From CALDTK01 sp965215115 (lineage in GTDB: Bacteria; Bacteroidota; Bacteroidia; Chitinophagales; Saprospiraceae): a stretch of DNA of 64,000 nucleotides. Below are positions 31,030 to 38,907 of this stretch, piece after piece. Where the stretch lies: positions 2,976,001-3,040,000 of the forward strand of contig OZ244050.1 of NCBI GenBank assembly GCA_965215115.1. The letters are read 5' to 3'. Made by a program: the position numbers and the translations under genes. Position 1 is the stretch's first letter. Every line of letters starts with the position of its first letter. The notes beneath the pieces are model-generated. The model made no database searches. It worked only from the letters and a program-made list of their open reading frames with translations, and was not told where the DNA came from.

Positions 31030-32298
31030 ATGACAAACAGACGCTTACGTATTCTAGTCTCGCTGGGCGGCGTTTTGGCGGCAGCCCTCCCCCTCGTCGC
31101 GCAGACCAGCCCCCGCGACACCCTCGAGAAGGCGGAGGCCGTGGTCCGCGACGAGACCTTCGCCACGGGGCCGCTCGACCGCGTCATCGACTTCCTCACC
31201 ATCGAGCCGAACGAGAAGCGCGTGGCCCGCGACCCGGAGCGCTACTACCCCTCGAAGGTCGTCTTCGCGCCCTACGTCATCTACACTCCGGAGACCAACT
31301 TCGGCTTCGGGATCGGGGGCTCGTACTTGTTTAAGTTCCCCGGGTCGGGCGACGAGGAACGGACGCGGACCTCGGCGATCCCGATCGCGTTTACGTACAC
31401 GCTCGAGAACCAGCTCCTCTTCTACAGCGGGTTCGAGATCTTCACCCCGGACGAGGCCTACGTCATCAGCGGCAACGCCCGCGCGCAGGTGTTCCCGCGG
31501 CTCTTCTACGGCGTCGGCAACAGTACCCCGCGGACCAACGAGGTCGTCTTCGAGAGCACCGAGCTCACCTTCGAGCCGATCTTCTCGAAGCAGGTGTTCG
31601 TCGACAAACTCTTCCTCGGGGCGGGGGTCCGCATCCGGGACATCTCCTCGACGGACTTCGTGCTCGCCGAGGACGCCGAGAACACCACCGCCGACCTCGC
31701 GGCCTACCGCAACATCCGGGGCGCGGGTGGCTCGCGGAGCGTCGGCGCGGAGGTGGCCGCGCTCTACGACACGCGCAACTCCCTGCTCAACGCCCAGCAC
31801 GGCAGCTACTTCGAGCTCACGTACGGCCGCTACGGGACCCTGCTCGGGGGCACCAGCGAGTACGCCCTCACGCGCGCCGACGCGCGGCACTTCGTCCAAC
31901 TCAAGGGCAACGAGCGGTGGCGCGACGTACTCGCCGTGCAAGGCATCGGCTATTTCGCCAGCGGGGACGTGCCCCTCGTGGAGCTCGCGCAACTCGGGTC
32001 GGGGGAGATCATGCGGGGCTACTACGAGGGTCGCTACATCGACGAGGCGTACGTCGCGGCGCAGGGGGAGTACCGGCTCAACATCAAGAACAGTCCGTTC
32101 GGCTTCGTGGGCTTCGCGAGCGCGGGCACGGTGGCGCCCTCCCCGGGGCAGTTTTCGCTCGGCAAGCTCCGCACGGCCGCCGGGGCGGGGGTTCGCTTCA
32201 TGGTAGACCCGGTGGAGCGGTTGAATCTGCGCGCCGACGTGGCATTCACGGGCGAGGGGGACTTTAATTTCTACATTCAGATCGGGGAGGCTTTTTAG
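31030..32298 (+). CDS. Omp85/BamA-like surface antigen barrel
   Basis: 422 residues: signal peptide (about 1-25), a linker, and a C-terminal barrel of the bacterial surface antigen (D15) type. Visible strands include FAPYVIYTPETNFGFGIGGSYLF, and the C-terminus ends in an aromatic residue (IQIGEAF), the outer-membrane insertion signal. There are no POTRA domains, so this is a short patatin-less Omp85 relative rather than BamA itself. A mini-hairpin with GGCA loop (31072-31086) falls in the signal peptide. Confidence 0.75.
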   Translation: MTNRRLRILVSLGGVLAAALPLVAQTSPRDTLEKAEAVVRDETFATGPLDRVIDFLTIEPNEKRVARDPERYYPSKVVFAPYVIYTPETNFGFGIGGSYLFKFPGSGDEERTRTSAIPIAFTYTLENQLLFYSGFEIFTPDEAYVISGNARAQVFPRLFYGVGNSTPRTNEVVFESTELTFEPIFSKQVFVDKLFLGAGVRIRDISSTDFVLAEDAENTTADLAAYRNIRGAGGSRSVGAEVAALYDTRNSLLNAQHGSYFELTYGRYGTLLGGTSEYALTRADARHFVQLKGNERWRDVLAVQGIGYFASGDVPLVELAQLGSGEIMRGYYEGRYIDEAYVAAQGEYRLNIKNSPFGFVGFASAGTVAPSPGQFSLGKLRTAAGAGVRFMVDPVERLNLRADVAFTGEGDFNFYIQIGEAF

Positions 32299-32621
32299 GG
32301 TGACGGCCTGTGGCCTGGGGGTGACGCTACCGCTTGACGATGTCTTTGCTGGCGCGGACTGGTGGCGCCTACATTGGCGCGCGCCATCGACACCTGTCCG
32401 CCGAGCGCGAGCGCGCCGTTGAAGCGGTGAATCAGGTTGATGCCGCCGGCGTGGATGTTGACGCCGTTCACGCGGTTGAAGGCGTACTGCAGACCTATCG
32501 AAGTCTGCGTGGGGCGGGGAGGGTCTCCAGAAGGGAGGTCGCCTAGTGTTTGGGCAGTGAGGCTTGCGCCAAAACATGCCAAAAAGGTAGCGGCAATCGA
32601 ACTACGTAGCGCTCTATACAT
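32295..32621 (-). pseudogene. Truncated outer-membrane protein remnant
   Basis: A 108-codon ORF that begins as a good exported barrel: signal peptide MYRALRSSIAATFLACFGASLTAQ, then two barrel-like strands (TSIGLQYAFNRVNGVNI, INLIHRFNGALALGGQVSMA). After about residue 83 it turns into low-quality sequence (TSPRQQRHRQAVASPPG) and stops inside the end of the neighbouring gene. It looks like the 5' end of a barrel gene whose rest was deleted. The mini-hairpin at 32561 falls in its signal peptide (CFGAS). Confidence 0.45.
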
Positions 32622-32745
32622 AGTGTGGGGAGTCCACCGATCAGTAGACTTTCCAAATGTATACCGCCGCTCAACACCCGTGACGGGTTTTGCCGGAAGG
32701 CGTCTCAGACAATCGCTTGAGCTAAAACGAAAGCCGGCCAACGAG

Positions 32746-32781
32746 AAAAGCCCGCACGGCAGCGAGGCTGTCGTGCGGGCC
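32746..32781 (-). terminator. Terminator of the Bax-inhibitor-like gene
   Basis: On the minus strand GCCCGCACG and CGTGCGGGC form a 9-bp stem followed by TTTTC, about 70 bases after the stop at 32852. Confidence 0.8.
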
Positions 32782-32851
32782 TTCCGAAAAGCGACTGTCG
32801 TGTGGCCCCACCGGCCATCCAACCTGCCGCCGTCAGGCTTCGACGTTCGCT

Positions 32852-33634
32852 CTAGTCCCTGTTCATGATCGCGATCAGGCGCAGGATTTCTACGTAGAGC
32901 CAGACGAGCGTGACGAGCAGGCCCATCGAGAAGACCCACTCGTAGCGGCTCGGCAGGCCCCGCGCGACGCCCTGCTCGATGTTGTCGAAGTCGAGCAGGA
33001 GGTTGAAGGCCGCCACGCCGATGATGAGCAAGGAAATGCCGATGCCGATCATCCCTCCCTGGTGGAGGTACGGAATCGTGATGCCGAAGAAGCTCAGCGC
33101 GATCGACGCGAGGTAGACCACGAAGATGGCCCCCGTGGCAATCATGACCCCGGAGCGGAGCTTGGCGGTGACCTTGATGGCGCCGGTCTGGTAGAGGAGC
33201 AGCATCGTGAGCAGCACCGCGACCGTGAGCGAGACGGCCTGGAAGATGATCCCGTCCATCATGTAGGCGTAGATGCTGGAGACCGCGCCGACGAACAGAC
33301 CCTCGAGGAGGGCGTAGGCCGGGGCCGCCCAGATGGCCTGCCGCGGCTTCATGCTCGCGATGACGACCATGACGAGGCCACCGATGGCCCCGCCCCATAG
33401 GTACAGTTGGCTCGGGTTGACGAACGAGATGGCCGCCGTGATGAGCATCAGGAGCGTGAGGATGCCGGTCTTGACGACGGTGCCCGTGGCGCTCATCGGC
33501 TCGACGAAGCTCCGGTCGAGCCCGGACTCGATCACGTCGCCGTAGTCGCCGCGCTCGGTCTGCTTCTCGATGTTGCGCAGGAAGGGATTCTTGCTGTGGC
33601 CCCCGTCTTTGGGGGCGCGGTTGTTACCGAACAT
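32852..33634 (-). CDS. Bax inhibitor-1/YccA-family membrane protein
   Basis: 260 residues with seven hydrophobic helices from about residue 50. The cytosolic N-terminus is polar (NNRAPKDGGHSKNPFLRN). Sequence such as VSLTVAVLLTMLLLYQTGAIKVT and the closing helix VFSMGLLVTLVWLYVEILRLIAIMNRD match the family, a set of inner-membrane proteins related to calcium-leak channels. Role in this organism unknown. ATG 33634 is the family start; the ORF extends upstream without good cause. Confidence 0.85.
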   Translation of the reverse strand: MFGNNRAPKDGGHSKNPFLRNIEKQTERGDYGDVIESGLDRSFVEPMSATGTVVKTGILTLLMLITAAISFVNPSQLYLWGGAIGGLVMVVIASMKPRQAIWAAPAYALLEGLFVGAVSSIYAYMMDGIIFQAVSLTVAVLLTMLLLYQTGAIKVTAKLRSGVMIATGAIFVVYLASIALSFFGITIPYLHQGGMIGIGISLLIIGVAAFNLLLDFDNIEQGVARGLPSRYEWVFSMGLLVTLVWLYVEILRLIAIMNRD

Positions 33635-33834
33635 AGTTTCTTGGTTTGGGAGGCCAAAATAGGGCACCCGGGTGTTGGATGCAGGCCCTGTCATAAAACC
33701 GACCAACGGCAAATTGGATGCGAGCTGAGCCTGGTTGGTTGTCGAATAACAACGAACCTACAGGTCGCCCGGTGACATTTTCAAGGTGAGCCCCCCAGGG
33801 CATTCTTTACACCGCCAAAATCCCCCCCGCACCT

Positions 33835-34740
33835 ATGCCTTACCTATCTCACGTCACCGGCGCGACGCCGACCGACGCACAGCCCGACCTCTACTACCGC
33901 GACTACGGCACGGGCCCCGACACGATCGTCCTGATCCACGGCTGGCCCTTCTCCCTCGACATGTGGGAGCACCAGTGGATCACCCTGCCGAACCAAGCCT
34001 TCCGCGTGGTGGGCTACGACCGCCGTGGTTTCGGCAAGAGCGGCAAGCCCTTCGCGGGCTACGACTACGACACGATGGCGGCCGACCTCCAGCGCCTCCT
34101 CGAGGGACTCGACCTGCGGGCCGTGACGCTCGTCGGCTTCTCAATGGGCGGCGGCGAGGTGGCGCGCTACCTCGGCAACTACGGTTCGGAGCGCGTGGCG
34201 CGTGCGGTCTTCGTGAGTTCGGTGACGCCCTACATGATCAAGGCCGACGGCAACGAGGACGGCGTCGACCCGTCGATCTTCCAGGACATGAAGGACGGTC
34301 TGCGCAAAGACCGCGCGGGCTTCCTCGCCGGCTGGGCGAAGAAGTTCTACGGCGTCGGCCTGCTGTCGCACCCGGTCGGCGACGCGTGGCTCGACTTCAC
34401 GCAGATGAAGGTGATGGAGGCGAGCCCGGTAGCGACGCTGGACTGCGTGGACGCTTTCGCGAAAACGGACTTCCGCCAGGACCTCGCCAAGATCGACGTG
34501 CCGACGATGTTCGTGCACGGGGTCGACGACCAGATCGTCCCGATCGACGCTTCGTCGCGCCGCGCCAAGGACATGGTCCCCGGTGGCGCCGTCGTCAAGG
34601 AGTACGAAGGTGCCCCGCACGGCCTGGCCGTTACGCACTGGGAGAAGTTCAATACCGACCTGAAGAACTTCATCGCGGCGCACCCGGCCCGTCAATACGC
34701 CGGCAGCGGCGCGGTCGCGATTGAGCGGCCGCTGTACTAG
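33835..34740 (+). CDS. Alpha/beta hydrolase (non-heme chloroperoxidase-like)
   Basis: A 301-residue alpha/beta hydrolase. HGWPFSLDMW supplies the oxyanion hole, GFSMGGGEVARY holds the nucleophile Ser, the Asp is in GVDDQIVPI and the His in APHGLAVTH. The GWPFS/GFSMGGGE pattern is that of the chloroperoxidase/arylesterase group. True substrate unknown. A CGC-stem mini-hairpin (34452-34466) encodes AFAKTDF. A cluster of motif variants and a strong terminator follow the stop. Confidence 0.88.
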   Translation: MPYLSHVTGATPTDAQPDLYYRDYGTGPDTIVLIHGWPFSLDMWEHQWITLPNQAFRVVGYDRRGFGKSGKPFAGYDYDTMAADLQRLLEGLDLRAVTLVGFSMGGGEVARYLGNYGSERVARAVFVSSVTPYMIKADGNEDGVDPSIFQDMKDGLRKDRAGFLAGWAKKFYGVGLLSHPVGDAWLDFTQMKVMEASPVATLDCVDAFAKTDFRQDLAKIDVPTMFVHGVDDQIVPIDASSRRAKDMVPGGAVVKEYEGAPHGLAVTHWEKFNTDLKNFIAAHPARQYAGSGAVAIERPLY

Positions 34741-34763
34741 GGCGCTTACCTTCCGGAAGACGG

Positions 34764-34867
34764 GTTTTGGCGAAAGCTGAACCCTTTCGATAATCAGCCC
34801 TTCGGCAAAACCCCCACCCCCACCGCCGCCGACGCCCCCCCCGCAGGACGTCGGCGGCTTTTTTTTG
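34764..34867 (+). terminator. Terminator with mini-hairpin variants around it
   Basis: GCCGCCGACG (34825-34834) and CGTCGGCGGC (34849-34858) make a 10-bp stem followed by eight T residues. Just before it lie two degraded mini-hairpin elements (34764-34778 and 34798-34811), and the T-run itself merges with a TTGCGAAAGC fragment. Confidence 0.85.
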
Positions 34868-34896
34868 CGAAAGCTAGGGTGAGTCGAGATTTGGGA

Positions 34897-34919
34897 TAGC
34901 TTTGTGCAGCAAAGCACTT
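34897..34919 (+). promoter_or_regulatory. Promoter overlapping a CTTTG...CAAAG operator (copy 1)
   Basis: TAGCTTTG (34897-34904) is an exact TAnnTTTG -7 box. It overlaps the palindrome CTTTGTGCAGCAAAGC, which is followed by ACTTT and the ATG. The same arrangement occurs at 35891, so both are probably bound by the regulator encoded at 35576. Confidence 0.7.
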
Positions 34920-34922
34920 TAC

Positions 34923-35579
34923 ATGGATGTCTCCCAAGACTACGATGATCCCCGGGTGGCGCTGGCGGACATCCGGCAGATGATGTCGCGGACCTCGCGC
35001 GTGCTCTCGCTCAGTGGCCTCTCGGGTGCGTGGGCGGGGCTGTGTGCCCTGGTCGCCGCCGGACTCGCCTACGCCAAGGCCGGCACGTATCCCCTGGAGG
35101 GCGTCGACTACTACACGGCCTTCTTCCGGCAGACGGGGCAGGTGGCCGGCATCGAGACCTACGTCTTCACCTCGGGCATCCTGACCATGGTGGTGGCGCT
35201 GGCGGGGGCGGTGTTCTTCACGGCACGCCGCGTTCGCCACACGAAGACCCGTCTGTGGAATGCGCAAACGCGCGCGATGCTCACGGCGATGCTCGCGCCA
35301 CTGATCGCCGGTGGACTCCTCGTGATCGCGCACTGGCACCACGGCGACTACGGCTACTCGGCGTCGATCACGCTGATCTTCTACGGACTGGCGCTGCTGG
35401 CGGCGGGACGGTACACACTGGACGAGATTCGGACGCTCGGGTACTGCGAGGTGGCCATAGGCGTGGTGACGGCTTTTTTCCCGGACTACGGCACGGATGC
35501 GTGGGCGTTCGGGTTTGGGGTGTTACATATTGTGTACGGCGGGTTAATGTGGTGGCGGTATGAGCGAAGCGAAGCATGA
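34923..35579 (+). CDS. Multi-pass membrane protein, partner of the HTH_34 regulator
   Basis: A 218-residue protein with about five hydrophobic helices (about 30-46, 75-98, 115-133, 140-155, 175-200). No catalytic motif seen. It overlaps the next gene by four bases (ATGA), so membrane protein and regulator are made together. Such pairs are frequent in Bacteroidota; the membrane protein's job is unknown. The promoter overlaps a palindromic operator shared with the downstream gene at 35947. Confidence 0.7.
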   Translation: MDVSQDYDDPRVALADIRQMMSRTSRVLSLSGLSGAWAGLCALVAAGLAYAKAGTYPLEGVDYYTAFFRQTGQVAGIETYVFTSGILTMVVALAGAVFFTARRVRHTKTRLWNAQTRAMLTAMLAPLIAGGLLVIAHWHHGDYGYSASITLIFYGLALLAAGRYTLDEIRTLGYCEVAIGVVTAFFPDYGTDAWAFGFGVLHIVYGGLMWWRYERSEA

Positions 35580-35875
35580 AACACCTCCTCAACCAGCTCG
35601 ACAAGACCCTCGACTCGCGGGTGCGCCTGGCGCTCATGGCGATGCTCGCGGCGGCGGAGTGGGTGGACTTCACGACGTTCAAGGAGGAGCTCGATCTGAG
35701 TGACGGAAACCTCGCCTCGCACCTGCGGAAGTTGGAGGACGAAGCTTACGTGGAGCTGCGCAAGGGCTTCGTCGGACGCAAGACCCTGACGAGCTACCGG
35801 GCGACCGAGAAGGGCCGCGACGCTTTCGAGCACCACATCGCGATATTGGAGAAGATGCTCCGACCGGGCAAGTAG
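35576..35875 (+). CDS. HTH_34-type winged-helix regulator
   Basis: A 99-residue protein that is almost entirely a winged helix: LALMAMLAAAEWVDFTTFKEELDLSDGNLASHLRKLEDEAYVELRK, then a wing with GRKTLTSYRATEKGRDAFEHH. This matches the short MarR/ArsR-like HTH_34 family. It probably binds the CTTTGTnnnGCAAAGC palindromes at 34899 and 35893 that cover the promoters of its own operon and of the next gene. No effector domain visible. Confidence 0.85.
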   Translation: MKHLLNQLDKTLDSRVRLALMAMLAAAEWVDFTTFKEELDLSDGNLASHLRKLEDEAYVELRKGFVGRKTLTSYRATEKGRDAFEHHIAILEKMLRPGK

Positions 35876-35890
35876 AATATTTTTGACTCA

Positions 35891-35915
35891 TAACTTTGTA
35901 ACGCAAAGCACTTTT
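35891..35915 (+). promoter_or_regulatory. Promoter overlapping a CTTTG...CAAAG operator (copy 2)
   Basis: TAACTTTG (35891-35898) is an exact -7 box overlapping CTTTGTAACGCAAAGC, again followed by ACTTT. Apart from the three central bases it equals copy 1 at 34899-34919. Confidence 0.7.
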
Positions 35916-35946
35916 TTATCTGTTGCACTTCCCTGAGCTTCAACCT

Positions 35947-36627
35947 ATGACCACGACCCCCCTCGTCGCTGCGCGCGCGCAGTCGGCACCGCATGCGCTA
36001 ACCCTGTACGACATCCGCCTCCTCGGGCTGACCATCAGTGCGCTCAGCCTACGGATCGTTTTGCTGCAAGAGCTGACCTACGGGTTCCTCGTGTGGAACC
36101 TGGTCCTGGCCTACGCCCCGCTGCTCTTGTGTCGACTCCACCAGCGGTACGGCCATCGGTGGGGCGGGGCGGCAAATGCGGGGCTGTTCTGCGGCTGGCT
36201 GCTGTTCCTCCCGAATGCCCCTTACCTCGTTACCGACTTCGTGCACCCGCTCCGGGCGCTGGCGGCGGGTCACCTCACGGGGGCCTGGTTGGGCTTGGTG
36301 ATTACCGCGGGTTCGACGGTGCTGGCGCTGGGCTGGTTCCTGCGGGCCATGCGATATTTCGACGAGGCGTTGGACGTGCGGGGGTGCGGGGCACAGGCAC
36401 GGGCGTTGGCCTGCGCCGTCGTCATTGGAGCCTGCGCGGTAGGGGTGTGGCTGGGGCGCCTGCTGCGGTTCAACACCTGGGACGTGGTGGTGGCGCCGGG
36501 AAGGCTAATCGAGGCGTCGCTCTCGTTCTTGGCCGATGTCGCCCACCTCGAATTGGTGGCGGTCACGGCGTTGGTGCTGTGGGGGCTTTGGCGCGGGTAC
36601 GTGAGGTGGAGGTGGATTTTGGGGTAG
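35947..36627 (+). CDS. DUF1361 membrane protein
   Basis: 226 residues with about six hydrophobic helices and the DUF1361 pattern of NxxLAYxPLLL (VWNLVLAYAPLLLCRL), LPNAPYLVTDFVHL-like (LPNAPYLVTDFVHP) and LLRFNTWDVV. Function unknown. ATG 35947 is chosen; its promoter carries the same operator as the HTH_34 operon, so it is probably part of that regulon. Confidence 0.85.
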   Translation: MTTTPLVAARAQSAPHALTLYDIRLLGLTISALSLRIVLLQELTYGFLVWNLVLAYAPLLLCRLHQRYGHRWGGAANAGLFCGWLLFLPNAPYLVTDFVHPLRALAAGHLTGAWLGLVITAGSTVLALGWFLRAMRYFDEALDVRGCGAQARALACAVVIGACAVGVWLGRLLRFNTWDVVVAPGRLIEASLSFLADVAHLELVAVTALVLWGLWRGYVRWRWILG

Positions 36628-36698
36628 ATGGCTTTTCTCTTTCCAGGGTTGTTCTCTAGGGTCACGACTCTCGACCTCGCGGGGGGCTGAGCCGGCTT

Positions 36699-37922
36699 GT
36701 GCCTTCGGTGTCCTCCATTCGCCACGTGAGAAATTGGCGCCAGCGAAACCGCTATACACCAACTATACCCCGACCTTTACCTACCCAAAAAATTCGCCCC
36801 ACCCTGAAGCCCTCCATCTTCTCTACCATCTCCGCGCTCGCCCGCGAACACGGCGCCGTAAATCTCGGCCAGGGCTTTCCGGACTTCGCGCCCGACCCGG
36901 CCCTCGTCGATCGCTTCGTCTACCACCTGCGGCACTCCAGCAACCAGTACGCGCCCATGGCTGGGGTCCCAAGTTTGCTCGCGGCCATCGCCAAGAAAAT
37001 TGAGCGGGTGCAGGGCGTAGGCGTAGACCCCCAGACCGAGATCACCGTGACCAGTGGCGCGACCCAGGGTCTGTGGACGGCCATCCAGTCCGTGGTCGAG
37101 CCCGGCGACGAAGTCCTCCTGTTCGACCCGGCCTACGACTCCTACGCCCCCGCCGTCGAGAGCCGGGGCGGGGTCGTGACCGCGATTAATCTCGTCGGAC
37201 CCGATTTCCGTATCGACTGGACGCGTTTTGCCGAAAGGCTCAAGACCCGACCCAAACTGGTCATCCTCAACAATCCGCACAACCCAACGGGGAAATGCCT
37301 GCGCCACGAGGACCTGTCGGAACTCGAGCGCCTACTCTCTCCCACCGACACGCTGCTGCTCAGTGACGAAGTGTACGAGCACTTGGTCTACGACGGTCGC
37401 GAGCACCTGAGTGTGCTGCGCTACCCAGGTCTGCGCAAGCGTGCCCTGGTGACGAGCAGCTTCGGGAAGACCTTCCACGTCACGGGCTGGAAGGTCGGCT
37501 ACATCGTCGCGCCGCCGGAGTCGACGCAGCGCTTTCGGCAACTTCACCAGTTTACGGTCTTCACGGTCAACACGCCCGCGCAGTACGCCATCGCCGATCA
37601 GCTCGCCGAGCCGGTGCACTACGAGGGTTTGCCTGGTTTCCTTTCGGCAAAACGCGATCTCCTCGTCGGGGCCCTGGCGGGTAGCAAATTCGGGCTTCTC
37701 CCGAGTGAGGGCAGCTACTTCGTCCTGGCCGACTACAGCGCCGTGAGCGACGAGGAGGATGGGCGTTTTGCCGAAAGGCTCATCACCGAGCACGGCGTGG
37801 CCACGATCCCGATCTCGGGCTTCTACCGAAATCCGCCCGAGGGGCAGCGGTACGTGAGGCTGTGCTTCGCGAAGCAGGAGGAGACGCTGGCGGAAGGGGC
37901 TGAGCGGCTGGTAGGGGTTTGA
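36699..37922 (+). CDS. Class I PLP aminotransferase (KAT/YbdL-like)
   Basis: About 380-407 residues. The core is clear: NLGQGFPDFAPDP, NQYAPMAGVPSL, TSGATQGLW, LNNPHNPTGKC, LLSDEVYEHLVYDG and the PLP lysine in SSFGKTFHVTGWKVGY. Relatives are methionine/kynurenine aminotransferases; 2-oxo acid specificity is unknown. The start is unclear: no ATG lies before the conserved part, so GTG 36699 or 36726 is possible. It holds three mini-hairpins, 37225 and 37765 (identical over 18 bases, both coding RFAERL) and a weaker 37640 (LSAKRD). Confidence 0.88.
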   Translation: MPSVSSIRHVRNWRQRNRYTPTIPRPLPTQKIRPTLKPSIFSTISALAREHGAVNLGQGFPDFAPDPALVDRFVYHLRHSSNQYAPMAGVPSLLAAIAKKIERVQGVGVDPQTEITVTSGATQGLWTAIQSVVEPGDEVLLFDPAYDSYAPAVESRGGVVTAINLVGPDFRIDWTRFAERLKTRPKLVILNNPHNPTGKCLRHEDLSELERLLSPTDTLLLSDEVYEHLVYDGREHLSVLRYPGLRKRALVTSSFGKTFHVTGWKVGYIVAPPESTQRFRQLHQFTVFTVNTPAQYAIADQLAEPVHYEGLPGFLSAKRDLLVGALAGSKFGLLPSEGSYFVLADYSAVSDEEDGRFAERLITEHGVATIPISGFYRNPPEGQRYVRLCFAKQEETLAEGAERLVGV

Positions 37923-38026
37923 GATGGGTGGATCGGATGATGGGTGGATGGGTGGATGGCCGTGCGGACGTGCCATCCACCCATCAGCCCATCTTCCCAT
38001 CTTCCCATCTTCCCATCCAACCATCT
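37923..38026. repeat. GATGGGTG tandem repeat with inverted complement
   Basis: GATGGGTGGATCGGATGATG and further GGATGGGT units (37924-37960) are followed by CCATCCACCCATCAGCCCAT and a series of CTTCCCAT units. It fills the space between convergent aminotransferase and SDR genes and can form a long hairpin that may stop both transcripts. Confidence 0.8.
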
Positions 38027-38027
38027 C

Positions 38028-38819
38028 CTAAACGTCAATCCCCTGCACGCTCCCGCCGTCGACGCGGTAGTTCGAGCCCACCACAAAGCTGGATCTCTCG
38101 CTGGCCAGAAACGCGATCACCGCCGCCACCTCCTCGGCCTTGCCGCGGCGCTTGAGCACCAGGTGCGGACGCTCCTCCTCGAGGAAACTCTCGATCGCTT
38201 CCTCCTTCGAGGTGCCGCGCTCCCCGGCGCGCTTCTCCATCATCTTGTCGGTCATCGGGGTCTCGATGAAGGCCGGGGCGACCGTGTTGACGAGGACGCC
38301 GTCCGGGGCGTAGCGTTGGGCGATGGATTTCGCGAAGGTGAGCAGCGCGGCCTTGGCGCCGTTGTACACCGACTCGTCGCCGTAGGGCTGGGCCACGTTC
38401 TCGGAGGTGACGTAGATGGCGCGACCCCAGCCGCGTTCGCGCATCCCGGGGACGAAACGGCGCGAGACGCGAACGGCCGTGAGGAAGTCGGTCTCGAAGG
38501 CCTCTAGGTAGTCGGCGTCCGTCACCTCCAGGGGGTCGCCCTTGGCCCCGGTGATGCCGGCGGTGTTAATGAGGATGTCGACCGCCCCCGTGAACTCGGC
38601 GAGGGCTCTGAGATCTTCGTCCTTCGTGAGGTCGGCGGTTTTGAAGGCGAGGAGGTCCGCGTGGCCGAGGCGCTCGACGGTGGCCCGGAGGCCCGGTTCG
38701 TGAAGGGAGGTGAGCGTGACGCGGCACCCGTCCTCGAGCAGGAGGCGTGCGGTAGCCTCGCCGATGCCGGAGGCCCCGCCGGTGATGAGGGCGTGGCGCC
38801 CTTCGATACCTAGGTCCAT
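38028..38819 (-). CDS. Short-chain dehydrogenase/reductase
   Basis: 263 residues of the classical SDR type. TGGASGIG (about 13-20) binds the cofactor; ILINTAG follows; the catalytic set is Ser in YVTSENVAQPYGDESVYNGAKAAL with Tyr-x3-Lys as YNGAK. The C-terminus ends FVVGSNYRVDGGSVQGIDV. An Asp/Thr region (LTSLHEP) after strand 2 leaves NAD versus NADP open. Substrate unknown. Its 3' end lies against the self-complementary repeat. Confidence 0.88.
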   Translation of the reverse strand: MDLGIEGRHALITGGASGIGEATARLLLEDGCRVTLTSLHEPGLRATVERLGHADLLAFKTADLTKDEDLRALAEFTGAVDILINTAGITGAKGDPLEVTDADYLEAFETDFLTAVRVSRRFVPGMRERGWGRAIYVTSENVAQPYGDESVYNGAKAALLTFAKSIAQRYAPDGVLVNTVAPAFIETPMTDKMMEKRAGERGTSKEEAIESFLEEERPHLVLKRRGKAEEVAAVIAFLASERSSFVVGSNYRVDGGSVQGIDV

Positions 38820-38907
38820 AAAGGTGGTTTGTTACCTAGGATACGATCCGCGCTGGCCTTGTTCGCTGGGGCCTACGTCGCCGGCGACAATAGGGCATCT
38901 TCGCGGC

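Noticed and set aside
31054..32577. 507-residue open frame antisense to the Omp85-like gene
   Set aside because: Antisense shadow of a clear outer-membrane barrel gene.
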